NCBI GenBank assembly: GCA_902495985.1
Contig: CABUZF010000075.1
Coordinates: forward strand, 1-6,173
Length of the DNA: 6,173 bases
Direction of reading: 5' to 3'
Source: an uncultured Collinsella sp.
GTDB taxonomy: Bacteria; Actinomycetota; Coriobacteriia; Coriobacteriales; Coriobacteriaceae
In this document: one piece after another, positions 1-5,053 of the stretch
Numbering within the stretch: position 1 is the first letter of the stretch
Layout: each line of letters opens with the position of its first letter
Program-made: the position numbers and the translations under genes
Notes under the pieces: model-generated
Database searches by the model: none
What the model was told of the DNA's origin: nothing
Seen by the model: the letters and a program-made list of their open reading frames with translations, nothing else

Positions 1-265
1 CGATGAGTCGTTCTCGACTGCCGAGGACGGTGGCCTGCTCGAGTACGCGCAGTACACCCGCCCCGCCGAGTTTAACGGCGAGGGCGTTCCTCCGGTGCTC
101 GTGAGCGGCGATCACGCCAAGGTCGATGCCTGGCGCCGCAAGAATGCCATCGAGCGCACCTGTCGCTGGCGTCCCGACCTGATCGAGACTGCGCGGCTCA
201 CGCCCGAGGAGCGCGCTTACGCGCAGGAGATCCTTGACGCTTCGTATTCGCAGAGCGAGGAGTGA
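1..265 (+). CDS. trmD: tRNA (guanine-37-N1)-methyltransferase TrmD, C-terminal part (5' truncated by window)
   Basis: The frame starting at base 2 is open for 87 codons and ends with TGA at 263-265. TrmD transfers a methyl group from S-adenosylmethionine to N1 of G37, next to the anticodon of a subset of tRNAs, and prevents +1 frameshifting. The fragment contains the well-known TrmD linker and C-terminal signature: ESFS, then GLLEYAQYTRP, VPPVLVSGDHAKV, a WRRKNAIERT segment and RRxDLI-like WRPDLIETARL. The family usually has a proline where this protein has alanine in LEYAQYTRP. The acidic residue of the (D/E)SF motif belongs to the catalytic linker and is Glu here, a common variant. The SAM-binding trefoil knot lies upstream of the window. 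lepB follows after only 2 nt, so the two are probably co-transcribed. Confidence 0.95.
   Translation, partial: DESFSTAEDGGLLEYAQYTRPAEFNGEGVPPVLVSGDHAKVDAWRRKNAIERTCRWRPDLIETARLTPEERAYAQEILDASYSQSEE
257..262 (+). promoter_or_regulatory. Shine-Dalgarno for lepB, inside the trmD 3' end
   Basis: GAGGAG at 257-262 lies 5 nt before ATG 268. It decides the lepB start. The in-frame GTG at 262 would use the last G of this motif as its own first base and has no comparable site upstream, so ATG 268 is preferred. Confidence 0.7.
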
Positions 266-267
266 GT

Positions 268-831
268 ATGGTTCCTACGCAACATTCCGCGTTGAGGGGC
301 GCTTTTGAGTGGATCGCGGTCATCGCGATCGCGCTTGTGGCCACCTTCCTGATCCGCACCTTTGTGGTCGAGCCCTTTGTGGTGCCCACCGGCTCTATGG
401 AGGACACAATCGAGATTGGCGACCAGATCCTGGCGCAAAAGGTGAGCCTCGAGCTCGGTCAGCCCGTCAAGCAGGGCGATATCGTGGTGTTTCACAACCC
501 CGATGGCACCTCCGAGCATGATGTTCTTGTCAAGCGCGTTATTGCCACGGCCGGCCAGACGGTCGACCTGCAGGATGGCAAGGTGGTCGTTGACGGCCAA
601 GCGCTCGACGAGGACTATACGACGGGCATGAGCTGGCCACTTTCGGTCCAAGCGCCCGGCGCTCAGGTAAGCTATCCCTACACCGTTCCCGACGGGTGCG
701 TGTGGGTGATGGGCGACAACCGCGAAAACTCTGCCGACTCACGCTACTTTGGTCCCGTCGATCGCTCTGATTTGATCGCTGTGGCGCTTGTGCGCTACTG
801 GCCGCTCAACCGCATCGGCGCTATCGACTAA
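268..831 (+). CDS. lepB: Type I signal peptidase
   Basis: The product is a membrane-anchored serine/lysine-dyad protease that removes signal peptides from secreted proteins on the outer face of the cytoplasmic membrane. From ATG 268 it is 187 aa, a normal length for Gram-positive-type (SipS-like) enzymes. Residues about 13-33 form one hydrophobic N-terminal membrane anchor. Box B is PTGSMEDT with nucleophile Ser43. GDIVVF is at 70-75. Box D is VLVKRVIA with the general base Lys89. Box E is GDNRENSADSRYFGPV at about 149-164. All catalytic elements are intact. An in-frame GTG at 262 would add two residues and overlap the trmD stop as GTGA, but the Shine-Dalgarno spacing favours ATG 268. The neighbour is trmD, 2 nt upstream. 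The rplS gene that often separates trmD and lepB in other bacteria is not present between them here. Confidence 0.95.
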   Translation: MVPTQHSALRGAFEWIAVIAIALVATFLIRTFVVEPFVVPTGSMEDTIEIGDQILAQKVSLELGQPVKQGDIVVFHNPDGTSEHDVLVKRVIATAGQTVDLQDGKVVVDGQALDEDYTTGMSWPLSVQAPGAQVSYPYTVPDGCVWVMGDNRENSADSRYFGPVDRSDLIAVALVRYWPLNRIGAID

Positions 832-838
832 AAACCGC

Positions 839-851
839 TATAGTACAGTAC
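839..851 (+). promoter_or_regulatory. Possible -10 element and small dyad before glyQ (weak)
   Basis: The 59-nt gap between lepB and glyQ holds TATAGT at 839-844, a near match to the sigma-70 type -10 box, followed by GTACAGTAC at 843-851, two self-complementary GTAC arms around one base. No convincing -35 box lies 16-18 nt upstream, because that sequence is the GC-rich lepB 3' end. It may be a promoter for glyQS or chance. The gap is too short for a T-box leader. Confidence 0.25.
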
Positions 852-873
852 CTAACCGTGTAATCGTTTCGAC

Positions 874-880
874 GAGGGGA
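874..880 (+). promoter_or_regulatory. Shine-Dalgarno for glyQ
   Basis: GAGGGGA at 874-880 is the best purine-rich match before ATG 891, with a rather long spacer of 10 nt. A second motif, AGAGG at 885-889, is only 1 nt from the start codon and is too close to act as the main site. Confidence 0.5.
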
Positions 881-890
881 TATTAGAGGC

Positions 891-1802
891 ATGAACGCTT
901 CATCGCTTTCCTTCCAAGACATCATCCTGCGCCTCCAGCAGTACTGGGGCGAGCAGGGCTGCGTCATTATGCAGCCCTATGACTCCGAGGTCGGTGCCGG
1001 TACCTTCCATACCGCGACCACGCTGCGCTCGCTCGGTCCCGCCGAGTGGCGCACCTGCTATGCGCAGCCCTGCCGCCGTCCCGCCGACGGCCGCTACGGC
1101 GAGAACCCTAACCGCATGCAGCACTACTATCAGTTCCAGGTGCTCATCAAGCCCTCGCCGGTCAACGCCCAGGAGCTCTACCTGGGTTCGCTGGCCGCCA
1201 TTGGCCTGGACCCCAACGACCATGACGTCCGCTTTGTCGAGGACGACTGGGAGAGCCCGACGCTCGGCGCCTGGGGTCTTGGCTGGGAGGTCTGGCTCAA
1301 CGGCATGGAGGTCACGCAGTTTACGTACTTCCAGCAGGTGGGCGGCATCGAGGTCGACCCCGTGCCTGTCGAGATCACCTATGGCCTGGAGCGTATCGCC
1401 ATGTATGCGCAGGGCGTCAACTCCGTCTACGACCTGGTGTGGAGCTACCTGCCCGACGGCACGCCCATGACCTATGGCGACGTGTTCCTCGAGAACGAGC
1501 GCGAGTTCAGTGCCTATAACTTTGAGGTCGCCAACGTCGAGATGATGCGTCAGAAGTTTGACGACTACGAGGCCGAGTGCCATTCCTGCCTGGAGCGAAA
1601 GCTGCCGCTGCCGGCGTACGACTGTGTCATGAAGTGCAGCCACGCCTTCAACCTGCTCGATGCCCGCGGTGCCCTATCCGCGGTCGAGCGTGCCAACTAC
1701 ATCCTGCGCGTCCGCGCCGTCGCCAAGGCGTGCTGCGAGGCCTACATGGCCGAGGTCGCCGGAGTCAACGAGAATGCCGACCAGGAAGGCGAGGTGGCGT
1801 AA
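891..1802 (+). CDS. glyQ: Glycyl-tRNA synthetase alpha subunit
   Basis: This is the catalytic subunit of the alpha2-beta2 bacterial glycyl-tRNA synthetase. It activates glycine with ATP and, with GlyS, charges tRNA-Gly in the cytoplasm. The product has 303 aa, the usual GlyQ length. Conserved class II blocks are clear: QGCVIMQPYDSEVGAGTFH (about 22-40), YAQPCRRPADGRYGENPNR (about 57-75) followed by QHYYQFQV, FVEDDWESPTLGAWGLGWE (about 115-133), NGMEVTQFTYFQQVGG (about 137-152), and motif 3 EITYGLERIAMY (161-172). The C-terminal helical part carries the family signature HAFNLLDARGALS. That region is unusually cysteine-rich (Cys230, Cys233, Cys245, Cys249, Cys281, Cys282). The KCSH cysteine is common in the family and the others less so. 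The start at ATG 891 matches the family N-terminus. glyS follows after 3 nt, so translation is probably coupled. The C-terminal tail of about 12 residues is acidic and poorly conserved. Confidence 0.98.
   Translation: MNASSLSFQDIILRLQQYWGEQGCVIMQPYDSEVGAGTFHTATTLRSLGPAEWRTCYAQPCRRPADGRYGENPNRMQHYYQFQVLIKPSPVNAQELYLGSLAAIGLDPNDHDVRFVEDDWESPTLGAWGLGWEVWLNGMEVTQFTYFQQVGGIEVDPVPVEITYGLERIAMYAQGVNSVYDLVWSYLPDGTPMTYGDVFLENEREFSAYNFEVANVEMMRQKFDDYEAECHSCLERKLPLPAYDCVMKCSHAFNLLDARGALSAVERANYILRVRAVAKACCEAYMAEVAGVNENADQEGEVA
1791..1796 (+). promoter_or_regulatory. Shine-Dalgarno for glyS, inside the glyQ 3' end
   Basis: GAGGTG at 1791-1796 lies 9 nt before ATG 1806 and is embedded in the last glyQ codons. 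This placement fits translational coupling, which would help keep the alpha and beta subunits equimolar. Confidence 0.6.
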
Positions 1803-1805
1803 GCC

Positions 1806-3902
1806 ATGGCAGACGCTAAGGATTTCCTGTTTGAGATTGGTACGGAGGAAATGCCCTCCGCACCGTTGAACAATGCCGTCAAGCAGCTTGGCACCATGAT
1901 CGCCAAGGGCCTCGACGAGGCCGGTCTGGCCCATGGCGAGGTCCGCGTGATCTCGAGCCCTCGTCGTCTGGCTGCGCTCGTGGCCGATGTCGCCACTGCG
2001 ACCGATGAGGTCCATGAGGTCAAGCGCGGTCCCGCGGCAAACATTGCCTTCGATGCTGACGGCTACGCCACCAAGGCCGCCCAGGGCTTCGCCCGCAAGT
2101 GCGGTGTGGCTGCCGAGGACCTGGTTCGACGCGAGGACACTGACGGTCGCGAGTATGTGTTCGCCGAGAAGAACATTCCCTCCGCACCGGCTACGCCGAT
2201 TCTGACCGCTCTGTGCGAGAAGACTATTGCCGGCCTGCAGTGGCCCAACTACCGCAGCCAGCGCTGGGGCCACGAGCACGCGACCTTTGTTCGTCCGGTC
2301 CGTTGGATCTGCTGCCTTTTGGGCGAGGATGTTGTTCCCGTGTCGTTTGCCGACGTGACGAGTGGCAACACCACGCGTGGTCATCGCGTACTTGGCCCTG
2401 GTGACCATGTGGTTGCCAGCCCCGCCGTCTACGAGCAGGTGCTCGAGGACGCCGGCGTGCTCTCTGCTGAGCGTCGTCGTGAGGCCATCCTTGCCGGTAT
2501 CGCCGAGGTCGAGGCTGCCCGTCCCGGCTGCCATGTTGATACGCCCAAGAAGGTCTTCGAAGAGGTCATCAACCTCTGCGAGTGGCCGACGGTGCTCGTC
2601 GGTACCTTCGACGAGGAGTTCCTCAAGGTCCCGCACGAGATCATCTGCGAGTCCATGCTCACCAATCAGCGCTACTTCCCGATCTATGACGGCGAGGGTA
2701 AGCTCACGCGTGAGTTCGTGGTCGTCTCCAACAGCAAGCCCGAGAACGCCGAGCGCGTGATCGACGGCAACGAGCGCGTCGTGCGCGCCCGTCTGGACGA
2801 CGCTAAGTTCTTCTACGAGGAGGACCTGAAGATCTCCCTCGACGAATTCCGTGAGCGTCTGGCCAAGGTTGCCTTCCAGGAGAAGCTCGGTAGCGTGCTC
2901 GCCAAGTCCGAGCGCATTGAGCAGCTCGCGCTCGCCATCGCTCGCGAGGCCCATCTGGGCGCCCACCTTGCCGCCGATGCCGCTCGCGCCGCTCACCTGT
3001 GCAAGGCCGACCTGGTATCCAACGCCGTCGTCGAGTTCACGAGCCAGCAGGGCGTGATGGGCGGTTACTACGCTATCGCGATGGGGGAGAACGACGAGGT
3101 CGCCCACGCCATCCGCGATCACTATCGTCCCCGCTTTGCAGGCGATGAGCTGCCCGAGGGCACCGCTGGCTGCATCGTGGCCTGTGCCGACAAGCTCGAT
3201 ACCATCGCCGGTATCTTTGCCATCGGCGAGCCTCCGACCGGCTCTTCGGACCCGTACGCGCTGCGTCGCGCCGCTATCGGCATTATCAACATCCTGCGCG
3301 ATCGTCTGCCGATCGACCCCACGTCGCTGATCGACTTTGCCCTTGAGCTCTATAGCGAGCAAGGCATTGAGTTCGACTCCGCCGAGGTCGCCCAACAGGT
3401 CCGTGACTTCTTCCATGGCCGCCTGGTGAGCATGGCCCGCGACGAGAAGATTCCTGCCGATACCGTCGCCGCCGTCTCTGCGGTGCACATCATCGCCCCG
3501 TCCGTCTTCTTCGCCCGCTGCGCCGCGCTCGACGAGGCCCGCAAGAACGATGCCGAGACCTTCGACAACCTGGCTACCGCCTATGCCCGCGCCGCGCACA
3601 TCTCCAAGCCCGAGCTGGGTGCGGAGTACGACCGCAGCCTGATGGGCGAGGCCGAGCTCGCGCTCGCCGACGCCTCCGAGGCCGCTCAGACCGCTGTTGA
3701 TGCCGCCCTTGCTGCCGAGGATTACCCGGCCGCATTTGCCGCCCTTGCAGCTCTGCGTGCCCCCATCGACCGCTTCTTCGACGAGGTTATGGTCATGGAC
3801 AAGGACGAGCAGCTCCGCGATAATCGCCTTAAGCTGCTCAACCGCTTCGAGGCCGTTTTCTCCGGCATCGCCAACATCGGTGAGCTTGCCCGCAAAAAGT
3901 AA
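1806..3902 (+). CDS. glyS: Glycyl-tRNA synthetase beta subunit
   Basis: This is the tRNA-recognition subunit of the alpha2-beta2 glycyl-tRNA synthetase and partner of the upstream glyQ product. It has 698 aa, close to the usual size of about 690. The N-terminus has the family signature LFEIGTEEMPSA (8-19), then ISSPRRLAALV (49-59), FARKCGV, the RSQRWG segment (150-155) with FVRPVRW (161-167), TTRGHR (189-194), and a TNQRYFPIYD block (286-295). The segment KADLVSNAVVEF (400-411) with QGVMGGYYA, RPRFAGDELP (441-450) and ADKLDTIAGIFAIG (461-474), then SDPYALRRAA (481-490), is the HD-type domain of GlyS. Residues about 580-690 form the C-terminal anticodon-binding (DALR-like) helical domain, with VMVMDKDEQLRDNRLKLL near the end. 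It starts 3 nt after the glyQ stop. No frameshift or missing block was seen. The reading frame has strong C-ending codon bias, like glyQ and ppdK, as expected for a highly expressed gene. Confidence 0.98.
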   Translation: MADAKDFLFEIGTEEMPSAPLNNAVKQLGTMIAKGLDEAGLAHGEVRVISSPRRLAALVADVATATDEVHEVKRGPAANIAFDADGYATKAAQGFARKCGVAAEDLVRREDTDGREYVFAEKNIPSAPATPILTALCEKTIAGLQWPNYRSQRWGHEHATFVRPVRWICCLLGEDVVPVSFADVTSGNTTRGHRVLGPGDHVVASPAVYEQVLEDAGVLSAERRREAILAGIAEVEAARPGCHVDTPKKVFEEVINLCEWPTVLVGTFDEEFLKVPHEIICESMLTNQRYFPIYDGEGKLTREFVVVSNSKPENAERVIDGNERVVRARLDDAKFFYEEDLKISLDEFRERLAKVAFQEKLGSVLAKSERIEQLALAIAREAHLGAHLAADAARAAHLCKADLVSNAVVEFTSQQGVMGGYYAIAMGENDEVAHAIRDHYRPRFAGDELPEGTAGCIVACADKLDTIAGIFAIGEPPTGSSDPYALRRAAIGIINILRDRLPIDPTSLIDFALELYSEQGIEFDSAEVAQQVRDFFHGRLVSMARDEKIPADTVAAVSAVHIIAPSVFFARCAALDEARKNDAETFDNLATAYARAAHISKPELGAEYDRSLMGEAELALADASEAAQTAVDAALAAEDYPAAFAALAALRAPIDRFFDEVMVMDKDEQLRDNRLKLLNRFEAVFSGIANIGELARKK

Positions 3903-3909
3903 GCCAGCC

Positions 3910-3923
3910 TGCGCGTAAGCGCA
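3910..3923 (+). repeat. 14-nt hairpin repeat, copy 1 (before the PSRP gene)
   Basis: TGCGCGTAAGCGCA forms a perfect 5-bp stem (TGCGC/GCGCA) closed by a GTAA loop, which as RNA is a GNRA-type tetraloop. It lies in the 34-nt gap between glyS and the PSRP gene and ends directly before the AAAGGAG ribosome binding site (3924-3930). The identical 14 nt recurs at 5024-5037 before ppdK. There is no following T-tract, so it is not a classical terminator. A role in mRNA stability, processing or translation is inferred from position only. Confidence 0.6.
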
Positions 3924-3930
3924 AAAGGAG
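3924..3930 (+). promoter_or_regulatory. Shine-Dalgarno for the PSRP gene
   Basis: AAAGGAG at 3924-3930 lies 6 nt before ATG 3937. It is a strong site with good spacing, and it abuts the 3' arm of the hairpin at 3910-3923. Confidence 0.75.
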
Positions 3931-3936
3931 CCCCGC

Positions 3937-4803
3937 ATGGATTGCCCGGTCGCCGTTCGTCCCACCGTTATCGTTATCTCCGACTCTCTCGGCGATACCG
4001 CTTGTGAGGTGGTGCTTGCGGCGTCCGGGCAATTTGATGAAGGGGCTTTTCGCGTTTTGCGCCTGCCCAAGGTGGCCTCCGTGGAGCAGGTCAAGTCATT
4101 TGTGGGGCCGCGCGTCGATGCCGACCATCGCGATATCGCCGTGTTCCACACCATTGTCGATCCGGCCCTTCGTGCTCGTGTGCTCGACTACTTGGGCATG
4201 CTGCACATTCGCTCGGTCGACCTGATCGGTCCGACGCTCGCCGTGCTGTCGTCGCTCGTCGGCGTGCCGCCCAAGGGCGTTGCGGGCGTGATTCACAAGA
4301 CCGATGACCGCTATTTCCATCGTATCGAGGCCATGGAGTATTTCGTTGAGCACGATGACGGGCGCGGTTGCGACGATCTGTCGGGTGCCGATATCGTGCT
4401 ACTGGGCGTATCGCGCACGTCCAAGACGCCGCTGTCGATGTATTTGGCCTATCAAGGTTACAAGGTTGCCAATGTTCCGTTGGCCCATGGCATGGAGCCG
4501 CCGAAGTCGATTTACGAGGTCGACCCGATGCGCCTGTTCGGCCTGATTTCGACCGTCGATGTGATTTCCGAAATTCGCGATAGCCGCTTGGGCGATGACT
4601 ACGCCCGTGCCGTTGCCGGCTCCTATGCCGAGCCCGAGAGCGTGCGCAGCGAGCTTGAGGAAGCTCGTGCCCTCATGAAGCGCCTAGGCTGCTTTGTGGT
4701 GCGTACCGACGGCAAGGCCATCGAGGAAAGCGCTGCCGAGATCATTAGCCACTTGGAGGAAATCCAAGAAGCTCGCGCCCGCCGAGCCACCCGCCGCGCC
4801 TAA
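3937..4803 (+). CDS. Pyruvate,phosphate dikinase / PEP synthase regulatory protein (PSRP, DUF299 family)
   Basis: The product, 288 aa, belongs to the family of bifunctional serine/threonine kinase-phosphorylases that includes E. coli PpsR, B. subtilis YqfL and plant RP1. Members use ADP to phosphorylate a threonine next to the catalytic histidine of PPDK or PEP synthase, which inactivates it, and reverse this with inorganic phosphate. The N-terminus VIVISDSLGDTA (11-22) matches the family's opening (S-x-S/T-G-x-T type). FHTIVDP is at 70-76, then GPTLAVLSSLVGVPP (98-112), and DDRYFHRIEAMEYFVEHDDG (123-142), a family hallmark. The nucleotide-binding P-loop-like motif GVSRTSKTPLS is at 157-167, followed by YLAYQGYKVANVPL (169-182). 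The C-terminus about 235-288 is helical and ends in an Arg/Ala-rich tail. All expected motifs are present. The next gene is ppdK, the expected target, so here the PPDK specificity is more likely than PEP synthase. It sits 34 nt after glyS and may share its transcript; glyQ-glyS-yqfL proximity is also known in Bacilli. Confidence 0.93.
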   Translation: MDCPVAVRPTVIVISDSLGDTACEVVLAASGQFDEGAFRVLRLPKVASVEQVKSFVGPRVDADHRDIAVFHTIVDPALRARVLDYLGMLHIRSVDLIGPTLAVLSSLVGVPPKGVAGVIHKTDDRYFHRIEAMEYFVEHDDGRGCDDLSGADIVLLGVSRTSKTPLSMYLAYQGYKVANVPLAHGMEPPKSIYEVDPMRLFGLISTVDVISEIRDSRLGDDYARAVAGSYAEPESVRSELEEARALMKRLGCFVVRTDGKAIEESAAEIISHLEEIQEARARRATRRA

Positions 4804-4824
4804 TATTAGTAGCATTTTGATAAA

Positions 4825-4862
4825 GCGATTTAGCAAAAACATCGCATCTGACCTGCTTTTTT
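4825..4862 (+). terminator. Possible weak terminator after the PSRP gene
   Basis: GCGAT (4825-4829) and ATCGC (4841-4845) form a 5-bp stem around an 11-nt AT-rich loop. A run of six T begins at 4857, 11 nt after the stem. The short stem, large loop and distance to the T-run make this a poor intrinsic terminator. The AT-rich position directly after a gene end is the main support. Confidence 0.25.
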
Positions 4863-4883
4863 ATTGTGTTGGTATCTTCATAA

Positions 4884-4931
4884 GGTAACCAACTTTACCT
4901 ACCGTTTACCGCCAGTTTTAGCACGTTTACC
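4884..4931 (+). repeat. TTTACC repeat cluster upstream of ppdK
   Basis: TTTACC occurs at 4894-4899, 4905-4910 and 4926-4931, with start-to-start distances of 11 and 21 nt, about one and two DNA helical turns. The last two copies extend to CGTTTACC. Just upstream is the palindrome GGTAACC at 4884-4890, which carries related half-sites in both orientations. The same-face spacing suggests a DNA-binding protein array. No factor can be named. Confidence 0.4.
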
Positions 4932-4967
4932 AAACCGCGTATCCTCTGCTCAAGCCCGTTCAAATCC

Positions 4968-4990
4968 GGCCGTATAGTTCCCTCACGGCC
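4968..4990 (+). promoter_or_regulatory. Inverted repeat GGCCGT-N11-ACGGCC around a possible -10 box
   Basis: GGCCGT (4968-4973) and ACGGCC (4985-4990) are perfect 6-nt inverted arms separated by 11 nt. The spacer and left arm contain TATAGT at 4973-4978, a near -10 box, although no good -35 box is seen 16-18 nt upstream. The dyad could be an operator over a ppdK promoter. If transcription starts further upstream, it could instead be an RNA hairpin in the leader. Confidence 0.35.
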
Positions 4991-5006
4991 CGCATCCGGC
5001 GGGTCG
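4986..5006 (+). promoter_or_regulatory. Strong stem-loop in the ppdK upstream region
   Basis: Bases 4986-4993 (CGGCCCGC) pair with 4999-5006 (GCGGGTCG) in an 8-bp stem with one G-T wobble and a 5-nt loop (ATCCG). No T-run follows, so it is not a terminator. It uses bases 4986-4990, which are also the right arm of the inverted repeat at 4968-4990, so the two structures exclude each other in RNA. Confidence 0.45.
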
Positions 5007-5023
5007 ATTCGTTACCACGGTCG

Positions 5024-5037
5024 TGCGCGTAAGCGCA
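5024..5037 (+). repeat. 14-nt hairpin repeat, copy 2 (before ppdK)
   Basis: TGCGCGTAAGCGCA is identical to 3910-3923. Here the 5-bp stem can be extended by three more pairs (T5021-G5040 and G5023-T5038 wobbles, C5022-G5039), giving 8 bp around the GTAA loop. It ends just before the purine-rich ppdK ribosome binding site, the same arrangement as at the PSRP gene. Confidence 0.6.
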
Positions 5038-5038
5038 T

Positions 5039-5048
5039 GGAAGGGGAA
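5039..5048 (+). promoter_or_regulatory. Shine-Dalgarno for ppdK
   Basis: GGAAGGGGAA at 5039-5048 is a purine-rich block whose core AGGGGA (5042-5047) lies 6 nt before GTG 5054. It supports the GTG start. The upstream ATG at 5037 is out of frame with ppdK. Confidence 0.65.
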
Positions 5049-5053
5049 GTATC

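Larger units (their letters stand above)
4804..5053 (+). other. Intergenic region between PSRP and ppdK genes (probable ppdK control region)
   Basis: This 250-nt region has no credible protein-coding gene. The first 130 nt are AT-rich compared with the rest of the window and include a possible weak terminator and TTTACC repeats. The last 120 nt are GC-rich and contain inverted repeats at 4968-4990 and 4986-5006, a direct repeat ATCCGGC (4964-4970 and 4994-5000), and the second copy of the 14-nt hairpin. It is by far the longest non-coding gap in the window, so an independent promoter and control sites for ppdK are likely. Confidence 0.6.

Noticed and set aside
262..267. GTG at 262 as the lepB start, overlapping the trmD stop
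   Set aside because: The overlap GTGA is attractive, but GAGGAG at 257-262 is correctly spaced only for ATG 268. The difference is two residues and cannot be settled without N-terminal data.
900..1643. Minus-strand open frame of 247 codons opposite glyQ
   Set aside because: It lies entirely within the conserved glyQ coding region on the other strand. No independent ribosome binding site or domain was seen.
1674..4154. A very long open frame (826 codons) on the minus strand, antisense to glyS
   Set aside because: It is opposite a clear full-length glyS and parts of two other real genes. Its protein shows no recognisable domain. Strong C-ending codon bias on the plus strand removes stop codons from this antisense frame, which explains its length.
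4817..4845. TTGATA at 4817-4822 as a -35 box
   Set aside because: No -10-like hexamer occurs 16-18 nt downstream, so a promoter here is not supported.
4986..5006. The strong GC stem as an intrinsic terminator before ppdK
   Set aside because: No T-run follows the stem, and it lies about 50 nt before the gene it would have to block, so a plain terminator is unlikely.
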